This document shows positions 1 through 6,897 of a DNA stretch of 18,329 nt, piece after piece. The translations under genes were made by a program, and so were the position numbers. Position 1 is the stretch's first letter. Each line of letters opens with the position of its first letter. The notes under the pieces were generated by a model that was not told where the DNA came from, searched no databases, and saw nothing but the letters and a program-made list of their open reading frames with translations. Source of the DNA: VRUE01 sp035707825 (lineage in GTDB: Bacteria; Actinomycetota; Thermoleophilia; Solirubrobacterales; 70-9); the NCBI GenBank assembly GCA_035707825.1, contig DASSTR010000019.1:1-18329 (forward strand), in the 5' to 3' direction.

Positions 1-178
1 CGACGCCAAGATCTACCAGCTCTTCGAGGGCACGGCCGAGATCCAGCGGATGGTCATCTCTCGCATGCAGGCGAGCGAATACGCCGAGCGCCTCGCCTAC
101 GGCGCCGAGGTCGCCGCCGAGGCCATGGCCGGCTCCGGTGAGGCCGAGGCTGCCGGAAAGGAGCCCGTCCCGGCATAG
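1..178 (+). CDS. Acyl-CoA dehydrogenase, C-terminal end (partial)
   Basis: The last 58 codons of a gene entering from the left edge, with the reading frame starting at base 2 and TAG at 176-178. The visible part begins DAKIYQLFEGTAEIQRMVIS, which matches the conserved C-terminal helix of acyl-CoA dehydrogenases (usual form IFEGTSEIQRLVIAR), where the arginine and neighbours contact FAD of the partner subunit. These flavoenzymes introduce a trans-2,3 double bond into acyl-CoA thioesters and pass electrons to ETF. After this motif the tail is Ala/Glu-rich (AEAMAGSGEAEAAGKE) and probably disordered. Substrate chain length cannot be told from this fragment. The family call is firm because the motif is characteristic; the specific member is unknown. 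Confidence 0.85.
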   Translation, partial: DAKIYQLFEGTAEIQRMVISRMQASEYAERLAYGAEVAAEAMAGSGEAEAAGKEPVPA

Positions 179-217
179 CTCCAGAGGGGGCGGCCGATCG
201 GCCGGGAAGCGGAGTTC

Positions 218-223
218 TAAGCT
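218..223 (+). promoter_or_regulatory. Putative -10 box (TAAGCT) of the CDF exporter gene, leaderless type
   Basis: TAAGCT fits the actinobacterial TANNNT -10 pattern and ends 6 nt before the ATG at 230. A transcript starting about 7 nt after the box would begin at or next to the start codon. No proper Shine-Dalgarno sequence sits at normal spacing and no clear -35 is visible. The call is an inference supported by five similar cases in the window. Confidence 0.45.
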
Positions 224-229
224 CGGGGC

Positions 230-1150
230 ATGCACTCGCACGCCCACGCTTCCGGCCTCGAGGCGCGGCGGAGCGACAGCCGCCGCCGGATGTCGATCGC
301 GCTGGCGATCAACGCGGCGCTGCTCGCGGTCGAGGTGGTGGGGGGCATCCTCACCGGGTCCCTGGCGGTGCTCGCCGACGCCGGCCACCTGCTCTCCGAC
401 GTGGGCTCGATAGTCCTTGCCCTGCTGGCGTCCCGCCTGGCCGCGATGCCGGGCGGCTCGCGCCGCACCTTCGGCTTTCAGCGCTCTGAGGTGCTCGCGG
501 CGCTGGCGAACGGGCTGCTGCTGCTGGCCGTTGGGGTTGCGGTGGCGATCGCCGCCATCGGCAGGCTCGGCGACCCGCCGCAGATAGATGGCTGGGGAGT
601 GCTGGCGCTGGGCGTCGTCGGCTTGGCGGGGAACGCGGCGGCGACCCTGGTACTGGCCGCCGGCGAGCGGGCCGACATCAACCTCGAGGGGGTGCTGCGC
701 CACAGCCTCGCCGATGCCCTCGGCTCGCTCGGCGTCGTCGTCGCCGGGCTCGTCGTCCTGCTGGGCGGGTCGGCGGTCGTCGACCCCGTAATGGGCCTGC
801 TGATCGCCGCGCTTATCGTCGCCTCCTGCTGGCGGCTGATCGTCGAGCCCTTCAACGTCCTCATGGAGGCCGCCCCGGAGGGGGTCGACGTCGAAGAGGT
901 TGGCGCGGCAATCTGCTCGGAGGAGGGGGTGCGCTCGGTGCATGATCTCCACGTCTGGACGCTCACCCCTGGTTTCGCCGCCCTCGCGGCCCATGTCGTA
1001 ACCACCGCGGACCGCGATCGCGACCTCACCCGCCGCCGGTTGGAGGTGCTCCTGCGCGAGCGGTTCGAGATCGAGCACACGACGCTGCAGATGGAGGAGG
1101 AGGCGACGGAGGGGCTGCTCGAGGTCGAGCCCCTGGACGAACGCTCCTAG
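230..1150 (+). CDS. Cation diffusion facilitator (CDF) family zinc/divalent metal exporter
   Basis: A 306-residue inner-membrane protein of the CDF family, which exports Zn2+ or related divalent cations in exchange for protons. It opens with a short His-rich stretch (MHSHAHA), followed by six hydrophobic segments between about residues 22 and 215 and a cytoplasmic C-terminal domain. The metal site is recognisable: H53 and D57 in the second helix (ADAGHLLSDVG) and H158 and D162 in the fifth (RHSLADALGS). The HxxxD/HxxxD pair is the signature of Zn-CDFs of the CzcD/ZitB kind. TFGFQRSEVLAALANG (about 80-95) is another family block. Length matches the family (about 300). The ATG at 230 is preferred because the His-rich N-terminus is typical and a TAAGCT box lies just ahead. 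It appears to be a single-gene unit. Metal specificity beyond Zn-like is inferred. Confidence 0.92.
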   Translation: MHSHAHASGLEARRSDSRRRMSIALAINAALLAVEVVGGILTGSLAVLADAGHLLSDVGSIVLALLASRLAAMPGGSRRTFGFQRSEVLAALANGLLLLAVGVAVAIAAIGRLGDPPQIDGWGVLALGVVGLAGNAAATLVLAAGERADINLEGVLRHSLADALGSLGVVVAGLVVLLGGSAVVDPVMGLLIAALIVASCWRLIVEPFNVLMEAAPEGVDVEEVGAAICSEEGVRSVHDLHVWTLTPGFAALAAHVVTTADRDRDLTRRRLEVLLRERFEIEHTTLQMEEEATEGLLEVEPLDERS

Positions 1151-1237
1151 CCCGCAGCGCCGGACGGGGCGCGTTTGGCGATCGCAAGCGGGATTGCATG
1201 CAACGGCGGTATGCCGGGGAACGCGGTGCCCCTTAGC

Positions 1238-1243
1238 TAGCCT
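1238..1243 (+). promoter_or_regulatory. Putative -10 box (TAGCCT) of the M23 peptidase gene, leaderless type
   Basis: TAGCCT ends 6 nt before the ATG at 1250, and an overlapping TAGCTA lies at 1234-1239. There is no Shine-Dalgarno sequence ahead of the ATG. The geometry suggests transcription starting at the start codon. A 10-bp palindrome (TTGCATGCAA, 1194-1203) lies upstream and could be an operator, but nothing further supports that. Confidence 0.45.
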
Positions 1244-1249
1244 CGGCTG

Positions 1250-2440
1250 ATGCTCAAGACTCGCCTGGCCCCGGCGGCTCTGCCTGCTGTCGCCGCGGCG
1301 GCGCTCGTCGCGCTGCTCATCGCCAGCGTCCCCGCCTACGGCAAGGACCTGGAATCGAAGCTCAGCGACAAGCAGGCAAAGCTGGAAAAGATCCACGCGC
1401 GCCAGGGCGTCCTGACGACGACGATCTCCCACTACCGGGACCGCATCCAGCACCTCACCGTCGAGGTCGCCGCTCTGCGCTCGCAGGAGGCGAAGGTGCG
1501 TACGCGGCTGAACGCCAAGCAGGCCGAGCTGGACCGGGCGGTCGCCGAACTCGACGTCGCCAAGCGCCGCCTCGCGGTAATGCGGGCGCGCCTCAAACGC
1601 GCCCTGTCGACGCTGCGCGACCGCCTCGTGGCGATCTATGAGACCGGCACCCCGGACGTGCTCAGCGTGTTGGTCGACGCGGGCGGCTTCGAAGACCTCG
1701 TCAACAGCACCGAGTACCTCGACCGCATCCACGGCATGGATGAAGCGATCGTCGGCCGGGTGCGTGAGCTGCGCGACCGGGTGAAGCGGACGGTGGCGCG
1801 CCTGCGCACGGCCAAGAACACGATCGAAGCGGCGCGCGACGCGATCGCCGCCGAAGAGCGCGCCCTGGCCGGCGCCCGCGCGGCCGTGCAGAGCCGGCAG
1901 GCGGACCTGGTCGCCGCGCGACGCAGCCGTGAGCGGCTTCTATCCCGGATCAATGGCCATGCGGAACACGTCGAGGGAGCGGTGGCGGAAATCCAAGCTC
2001 AGATCGCCGCCCAGCTGCAGTCGACCGCCTCGGCGCCGCTGCCCGCGGGGCCGATCCGCTACGGGTCGGGGCAGTTCATCTGGCCGGTCGACGGCCCGGT
2101 GGTATCCGGCTTCGGGATGCGCTGGGGGCGCATGCACGAGGGCATCGACATCGCCGTCCCAGCCGGTACGCCGATCCGGGCCGCCGCAGCGGGGACCGTT
2201 GTCCTGCAGCAGGGTGAAGCCGAAAGCGGCGGCTACGGCAACTTCACCTGCCTCGAACACGGCGGCGGCCTGCAGACGTGTTACGCACACCAGTCTTCCT
2301 TCGCGGTCAGCTCGGGCCAGAGCGTCTCTCAGGGCGACGTGATCGGCTACGTGGGCTGCACGGGCCACTGCTTCGGCGACCATCTGCACTTCGAGGTGCG
2401 GGTCAACGGGGCGCCCACGGACCCGCTCGGCTACCTATAG
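1250..2440 (+). CDS. Exported coiled-coil M23 (LytM-type) peptidoglycan endopeptidase
   Basis: A 396-residue protein with a Sec signal peptide (hydrophobic core about 7-28, likely cut after AYG at 31), a long charged coiled-coil region (about 35-250) and a C-terminal M23/LytM domain (about 275-396). This is the EnvC/NlpD-like layout. The zinc-site residues are present: H296 and D300 (HEGID), H347 (YAH) and H378-x-H380 (DHLHFEV), so it is predicted to be an active zinc endopeptidase cutting peptide cross-bridges rather than a degenerate activator. Four cysteines (C334, C344, C370, C374) lie close to the catalytic residues and could form disulfides outside the membrane. It probably acts in cell-wall remodelling during growth or division. 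The substrate bond is not predictable from sequence. Confidence 0.9.
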   Translation: MLKTRLAPAALPAVAAAALVALLIASVPAYGKDLESKLSDKQAKLEKIHARQGVLTTTISHYRDRIQHLTVEVAALRSQEAKVRTRLNAKQAELDRAVAELDVAKRRLAVMRARLKRALSTLRDRLVAIYETGTPDVLSVLVDAGGFEDLVNSTEYLDRIHGMDEAIVGRVRELRDRVKRTVARLRTAKNTIEAARDAIAAEERALAGARAAVQSRQADLVAARRSRERLLSRINGHAEHVEGAVAEIQAQIAAQLQSTASAPLPAGPIRYGSGQFIWPVDGPVVSGFGMRWGRMHEGIDIAVPAGTPIRAAAAGTVVLQQGEAESGGYGNFTCLEHGGGLQTCYAHQSSFAVSSGQSVSQGDVIGYVGCTGHCFGDHLHFEVRVNGAPTDPLGYL

Positions 2441-2471
2441 CGCCTGCTTCGCGAGCTGGCCGGGTCGAAAA

Positions 2472-2485
2472 ACCCAATATTGGGT
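2472..2485. promoter_or_regulatory. 14-bp perfect palindrome, candidate operator
   Basis: ACCCAATATTGGGT is a perfect inverted repeat in an AT-rich patch, 54 bases ahead of the ATG at 2539. The half-site TTGGGTA (2480-2486) recurs at 2514-2520, 34 bp on. The position between a stop codon and the next gene suggests a repressor or activator site. The stem is too short, and lacks a T-run, to be a convincing terminator. Confidence 0.4.
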
Positions 2486-2523
2486 AGGAAATACGGACTG
2501 CGTTGCTGCACCGTTGGGTACGT

Positions 2524-2530
2524 GGGGGGA
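2524..2530 (+). promoter_or_regulatory. Ribosome binding site deciding the start at 2539
   Basis: GGGGGGA lies 8 nt before the ATG at 2539. It favours that ATG over an in-frame TTG at 2503, which has no such site. The 12 extra codons from TTG would also put a charged stretch in front of the membrane anchor. Confidence 0.5.
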
Positions 2531-2538
2531 CGGTAGGC

Positions 2539-3201
2539 ATGATCAGGCAGGCTCGCTCTTATCTGGCTGGCGCTGTGTCGGCCACGGCTCTCGTGTCGCT
2601 TGCCGTGGTCGCGTTTGTCGTGCTCGTTTCGCTGCAGGCGGTGCGGGACTGGCCGATCGCCGGCCTGGCGACCGGCGCGGAGAAGGGGACTGACGTCTCG
2701 GACGCGCGCCCGGCGTCGGGCGGCGCCGCTCAGCCGGGGACGGCGCCCGCAACCGCTGAAGCCACCGCTCCGAACCCGGGCGGCGGCGCGGCCGGTCCGC
2801 TGGGGGCCGGTGACGCCGAAGAGGCGCACGCCGGGACGCCTGTCGCCGGGGAGCCCTCCGCCGGTGGCGGCAGTGGCGGTGGCGATGCCGGCTCGGTGCC
2901 CGGGCCGAGCTCGAATGGCGGCGCCCAACCATCGGCTTCCACGGCGTCTTCGGGGGGCGGGTCGCAGTCGCCGTCCGAAGGGCATTCGCAGCCCTCCGCC
3001 GGCGCGACGCTGGAAGGCGCCACCTCCAGTGTCGGCGAAGCCGTCACCGGCGCGGGACAGGCCGTAGAAGGCGTCGTCGGCGGCGCGGGACAGGCCGTCG
3101 AAGGCATCGTCGGCGGCGCCGACGATTCGTCCTCGCCGATCGGGCGGGTGGCGAACCAGGTCACCGAAGTGACCGACGCCTTGCTCGGCGGCGACCGCTA
3201 G
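2539..3201 (+). CDS. Membrane-anchored low-complexity Gly/Ala/Ser/Pro-rich protein, unknown function
   Basis: A 220-residue protein of unknown function. It has a short basic N-terminus (MIRQAR), one hydrophobic helix at about 9-34 serving as signal anchor, and then about 185 residues of Gly, Ala, Ser, Pro, Thr and acidic residues, presumably extracytoplasmic and mostly disordered. Near the C-terminus is an 11-residue tandem repeat: GAGQAVEGVVG at 171-181 and GAGQAVEGIVG at 182-192, with a diverged copy (SSVGEAVTG) just before. This part could form a small amphipathic helix. The ATG at 2539 is chosen for its Shine-Dalgarno. No enzymatic motif or cysteine is visible. It sits between a wall hydrolase and the lysine/threonine genes, so a wall-spanning or linker role is possible but not supported by homology. 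Confidence 0.72.
   Translation: MIRQARSYLAGAVSATALVSLAVVAFVVLVSLQAVRDWPIAGLATGAEKGTDVSDARPASGGAAQPGTAPATAEATAPNPGGGAAGPLGAGDAEEAHAGTPVAGEPSAGGGSGGGDAGSVPGPSSNGGAQPSASTASSGGGSQSPSEGHSQPSAGATLEGATSSVGEAVTGAGQAVEGVVGGAGQAVEGIVGGADDSSSPIGRVANQVTEVTDALLGGDR
3049..3114 (+). repeat. 33-bp tandem repeat inside the low-complexity protein gene
   Basis: Two adjacent 33-bp units (3049-3081 and 3082-3114) each start GGCGCGGGACAGGCCGT and encode the 11-residue unit GAGQAVEG(V/I)VG. The units differ at only a few bases, consistent with a fairly recent in-frame duplication. Confidence 0.85.
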
Positions 3202-3238
3202 CCGGCGAGCACACTTCAACCGTCACAATGCCCGTCCT

Positions 3239-4513
3239 ATGGCGGAGCGCGAACAAGCAGCGACGGTTGCCGACCCGATTTCCGGGTCCCCGGCCTATCC
3301 GATCGGCACGCGCCTCAACGAGCGCGGCCGGCTCGAGGTCGGCGGCTGCGACGTGGTCGAGCTGGCGGCGGAATTCGGCACCCCCGCCTACGTCTACGCC
3401 GAGGACGACATGCGGTCCCGCGCCCGCGCGACGATGGCCGCCTTCGCCGAGCGCAGCGGGAGCTTCGAGGTCGTCTACGCCAGCAAGGCGTTCCCCTGCG
3501 GCGCGGCGCTGAGCCTCTTCGCCGAGGAGGGGCTCTCCTGCGACGTGGCTTCCGGCGGCGAGCTCTTCCTCGCCCTGCGAGCCGGCTTCGACCCAGAGCG
3601 GATCTACATGCACGGCAACAACAAGACGGAGGCCGAGCTCCAGCAGGCGCTCGAGAGCGGCGTTGGGCATGTGATCGTCGATTCGCTGGACGAGATCGAG
3701 CGGCTTCGCCGAGTCGCGGAGGGACGGGCGCAGCGGGTCCTGATCCGCGTCACCCCCGGGATCCGACCCGACACGCACGAGAAGATCGCCACCGGCCAGG
3801 AAGACTCGAAGTTCGGAATCCCGCTCGCCGAGCTCGATCTCGCCGTCGAGCGCTGCGGCGCGGCGGGCCTGGAGGTCCGGGGCCTGCACGCCCACCTCGG
3901 CTCGCAGGTCTTCGATCTCGGGGTCTACGCAACGCTCGCCGAGGTGATGAGCTCCGCCGGCGAGTATCCGGTCGTGAACATGGGCGGGGGCTTTGCCGTC
4001 GCCTACACGCGCGACCAGAGCCCACCGCCGCCGGCCGCCTATGCCGAGGCGATGCTCGCCGGGTTGCCCGGCGACGTCCACGTGCTCTGCGAGCCCGGCC
4101 GCTCCCTGGTCGCCAACGCCGGGATCTCCCTCTACACCGTCGGCACGGTCAAGGACGTGCCCGGCGTGCGCCGCTACGTCGCCGTCGACGGCGGCATGGC
4201 CGACAACATTCGCCCGATGCTCTACGACGCCGTCTACGAAGCCGAGGTCGCGGACCGTATCGGCGACTCGACTCCCTGCCGCCTGGTCGGCATGCACTGC
4301 GAGTCGGGGGACGTGCTGATCAAGGAGGCCAGGCTGGAGGAGCCCCGCGTCGGCGATGTGGTGGCCGTCCCCGCCACCGGGGCCTACGGATACGCGATGG
4401 CGAGCAACTACAACGGCGTGCCGCGGGCGCCCGTCGTCTTCTGCCGCGACGGTGACGCCCGCCTCGTCGTTCGCCGTGAGACCTACGAGGACCTGATCGC
4501 CCGCGATGTCTGA
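3239..4513 (+). CDS. lysA: Diaminopimelate decarboxylase
   Basis: A 424-residue fold-type III PLP enzyme that decarboxylates meso-diaminopimelate to L-lysine, the last step of lysine synthesis, in the cytoplasm. The PLP lysine is K83 in YASKAFPCG. Other family blocks follow in order: HGNNKTEAEL (about 124-133), HAHLGSQ (217-223), the phosphate-binding GGGF (249-252), CEPGRSL (284-290), the active-site CESGD (354-358) from the partner subunit, and GAYGYAMASNYNG (381-393). Length is normal for the family. The start at 3239 has no Shine-Dalgarno; CACAAT at 3224-3229 may be a -10 box for a near-leaderless message. The stop overlaps hom by 8 bases (ATGTCTGA), indicating translational coupling. Diaminopimelate also feeds peptidoglycan, so this enzyme competes with wall synthesis for substrate. 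Confidence 0.97.
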   Translation: MAEREQAATVADPISGSPAYPIGTRLNERGRLEVGGCDVVELAAEFGTPAYVYAEDDMRSRARATMAAFAERSGSFEVVYASKAFPCGAALSLFAEEGLSCDVASGGELFLALRAGFDPERIYMHGNNKTEAELQQALESGVGHVIVDSLDEIERLRRVAEGRAQRVLIRVTPGIRPDTHEKIATGQEDSKFGIPLAELDLAVERCGAAGLEVRGLHAHLGSQVFDLGVYATLAEVMSSAGEYPVVNMGGGFAVAYTRDQSPPPPAAYAEAMLAGLPGDVHVLCEPGRSLVANAGISLYTVGTVKDVPGVRRYVAVDGGMADNIRPMLYDAVYEAEVADRIGDSTPCRLVGMHCESGDVLIKEARLEEPRVGDVVAVPATGAYGYAMASNYNGVPRAPVVFCRDGDARLVVRRETYEDLIARDV

Positions 4514-5729
4514 GCCGGTGCGCATCGGGCTGCTGGGACGCGGCACGGTCGGTGATGCTTTCGCCGCCCTCCTCGAGGAGCGCGCCGGGGCCGTCGAGGC
4601 CGCCAGCGGCCGGCGGCCGGAGCTCGCGGGCGTGCTGACCCGCGGCGAAGGCGACTTCGCCGAGATCCTCGCCGGCTCGGAGCTGATCGTGGAGCTGATC
4701 GGCGGCACCGAACCGGCCCGCGCCTACGTGCTCGAGGCGCTGCGGGCTGGCAAGCCGGTGGTCACGGCCAACAAGCAGCTGCTGGCGCGGCACGGCGAGG
4801 AGCTCTTCGCCGCCGCCCGTGAGGCCGGGGTCCAGCTGCGCTTCGAGGCGGCGGTGGCGGGAGTTATCCCGATCGTGCGCGCGATCCAGGACAGCTTCGG
4901 AGCCACCGAGATCGCCAAGGTCTTCGGCATCGTCAACGGCACCACCAATTTCATCCTCACCGAGATGGCGGCCACCGGCGCCGCCTACGAGGACGTGCTT
5001 GCGCGCGCCCAGGAGCTCGGCTACGCCGAGGCCGACCCGAGCGAGGACGTCAACGGCGCCGATGCGGCGGCGAAGATGGCGATCCTCGCCCGCCTCGCCT
5101 TCCACACCCCGGTCACCCTCGACGAGGTCGCCTACGAGGGCATCGAGCAGGTGAAGCCCGACGACCTCGCCTACGCGAAGGAGCTGGGCCTCTCGCTGAA
5201 GCTGCTCGGCGTGGCCGAACGCCGCGACGCGGGCATCAGCGTCCGCGTCTTTCCCTGCTTCCTCTACGGCGGCCATCCCCTGGCGCCGGTCGGCGGCCCC
5301 TTCAACGCGGTGATGGTCGAGGCGCCCGCGATCACCGAGGTGACGATGTCCGGCCCGGGGGCGGGGGGAGTGCAGACCGCTTCGGCTGTCCTCGGCGACG
5401 TGGTCTCGATCCTCGCCGGTGAGGCGCCCGTCCACGAGGCGAGGCAGCAACTGCCGGTGGTCACAGACGTCAGCTCCTCCTTCTACCTGCACCTCGAGGT
5501 CGCCGACAAGCCGGGGGTGCTGGCGCAGATCGCGCGCGTCCTCGGCGACAAGGAGATCTCGGTGAGGAGCGTCGTGCAGCGGGGAATCGGCGACGATGCC
5601 CGCCTGGTGATGGTCGTGCACGAGTGCCTGGAGTCGCGGTTCGCGGAGGCCCTCGAGGCGATCGCCGAGCTCGAGGACATGCGCTCGGCGCCGCGCTCGA
5701 TCCGGGTCATCGAGGAGGAGTTCGTTTGA
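4506..5729 (+). CDS. hom: Homoserine dehydrogenase with C-terminal ACT domain
   Basis: A 407-residue enzyme that reduces L-aspartate-4-semialdehyde to L-homoserine with NAD(P)H, at the branch towards threonine and methionine. The dinucleotide-binding loop is GLLGRGTVG (8-16). NGTTNFIL is the conserved substrate-domain block. E175, D186 and K190 in EADPSEDVNGADAAAK have the spacing of the catalytic E208/D219/K223 of yeast Hom6. Residues about 326-395 (FYLHLEVADKPGVLAQIARV) form an ACT domain, which in this monofunctional class usually binds threonine for feedback inhibition. There is no fused aspartokinase. The ATG overlaps the end of lysA, so translation is probably coupled. The identification is firm; threonine feedback is inferred from the domain. 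Confidence 0.97.
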   Translation: MSEPVRIGLLGRGTVGDAFAALLEERAGAVEAASGRRPELAGVLTRGEGDFAEILAGSELIVELIGGTEPARAYVLEALRAGKPVVTANKQLLARHGEELFAAAREAGVQLRFEAAVAGVIPIVRAIQDSFGATEIAKVFGIVNGTTNFILTEMAATGAAYEDVLARAQELGYAEADPSEDVNGADAAAKMAILARLAFHTPVTLDEVAYEGIEQVKPDDLAYAKELGLSLKLLGVAERRDAGISVRVFPCFLYGGHPLAPVGGPFNAVMVEAPAITEVTMSGPGAGGVQTASAVLGDVVSILAGEAPVHEARQQLPVVTDVSSSFYLHLEVADKPGVLAQIARVLGDKEISVRSVVQRGIGDDARLVMVVHECLESRFAEALEAIAELEDMRSAPRSIRVIEEEFV

Positions 5730-5805
5730 GGCCGCTCCGGCCCCTGGGCTCATCGCCGCAGTCACGCCGCTGCTCCGGCCCCTGTTCGATGTCCCGCGGG
5801 CGCTG

Positions 5806-6870
5806 ATGGCCGCCCCGCTGATAGAGCGCTACCGGGACCGCCTGCCGCTGGAGCCGGGGGACCCCGTCGTCAGCCTCAACGAGGGCTCGACGCCGCTGAT
5901 CGAGGCGCCGCGCCTCTCGGAGCGGCTCGGGGCGCGTGCCTACCTGAAGTTCGAGGGCGCCAACCCGACCGGCAGCTTCAAGGACCGTGGCATGACCGTT
6001 GCCGTCTCACGCGCCAAGGGGCGCGGGGCGGAGGCGGTGATCTGCGCTTCGACCGGCAACACGGCCGCCAGCGCCGCCGCCTACGCTGCCCGCGCCGGCC
6101 TGCGCGGGGCGGTGATCGTTCCCGAGGGCAAGATCGCCATCGGCAAGCTTGCCCAGGCGCTGATGCACGGCGCCCGCGTGGTCGCCCTGCGCGGCAACTT
6201 CGACGACGCCCTGGGACTCGTCCGCGAGCTTGCCGACAAGCATCCGATCGAGCTCGTCAACTCGGTCAATCCCTTCCGCATCGAAGGGCAGAAGACCGCC
6301 GCCTTCGAGATCCTCGAGGAGCTGGGCGAGGCGCCCGGGGCGCTGGCGATCCCGGTCGGCAACGCCGGCAACGTGACCGCCTACTGGCGGGGATTCAAGG
6401 AGGCAAGCGTCCGCGGGCTTCCCAACCTCACACTCACCGGCCTGCCCGTCCTCTACGGCTTTCAGGCGGAGGGCGCGGCGCCGCTGGTCAGCGGCGCTCC
6501 CGTCGCCAATCCGGAGACGGTCGCCTCCGCGATCAGGATCGGCAACCCGGCCCGCTGGGAGGAGGCGATGGACGCCTTCACCGCGTCGCGCGGCCGCGTC
6601 GCGGCTGTCTCCGACGAGCAGATCCTCGACGCCTACCACTGGCTCGCGGTCAACGAGGGCGTCTTCTGCGAGCCCGCCTCTGCGGCCTCGGTGGCGGGCC
6701 TGCTCGCCCACGGGTTGCCGGTCGCCGAGGATGCCGCGCCGCCGGAGTCGGTCGTCTGCGTGCTCACCGGGCATGGCCTCAAGGACCCCGATACGGCGCT
6801 CTCCAAAGCGCCGCCGGTGATCAACTGCGAGAACGACCTCTCCGCGGTGGAGCGCGCCGTCTTCGCATGA
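5806..6870 (+). CDS. thrC: Threonine synthase
   Basis: A 354-residue fold-type II PLP enzyme that converts O-phospho-L-homoserine to L-threonine, the last step of the pathway. The PLP Schiff-base lysine is K59 in NPTGSFKDRGM, and the phosphate-binding loop is GNAGN at 185-189. Length fits the shorter, SAM-independent bacterial class. A 76-base gap separates it from hom. The gap is open in the thrC frame but offers no ATG, GTG or TTG, so 5806 is the first usable start. A six-codon minor ORF (ATG at 5789) ends in TGA overlapping this ATG (TGATG), which might let ribosomes reinitiate. No good Shine-Dalgarno is seen. It belongs with hom and thrB in one pathway block. Confidence 0.95.
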   Translation: MAAPLIERYRDRLPLEPGDPVVSLNEGSTPLIEAPRLSERLGARAYLKFEGANPTGSFKDRGMTVAVSRAKGRGAEAVICASTGNTAASAAAYAARAGLRGAVIVPEGKIAIGKLAQALMHGARVVALRGNFDDALGLVRELADKHPIELVNSVNPFRIEGQKTAAFEILEELGEAPGALAIPVGNAGNVTAYWRGFKEASVRGLPNLTLTGLPVLYGFQAEGAAPLVSGAPVANPETVASAIRIGNPARWEEAMDAFTASRGRVAAVSDEQILDAYHWLAVNEGVFCEPASAASVAGLLAHGLPVAEDAAPPESVVCVLTGHGLKDPDTALSKAPPVINCENDLSAVERAVFA

Positions 6871-6884
6871 CCCTGCCGCGCGTT

Positions 6885-6890
6885 TAGGCT
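6885..6890 (+). promoter_or_regulatory. Putative -10 box (TAGGCT) for thrB, leaderless type
   Basis: TAGGCT lies in the 27-base gap between thrC and thrB and ends 7 nt before the thrB ATG. No Shine-Dalgarno is present. If active, thrB would have its own leaderless transcript besides any read-through from lysA-hom-thrC. Confidence 0.4.
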
Positions 6891-6897
6891 GGCCTCG

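Noticed and set aside
3161..5765. Two long minus-strand frames (515 and 481 codons) opposite lysA, hom and the start of thrC
   Set aside because: Same antisense effect of GC-rich codons; the plus-strand proteins carry unmistakable catalytic motifs and the minus-strand ones none.
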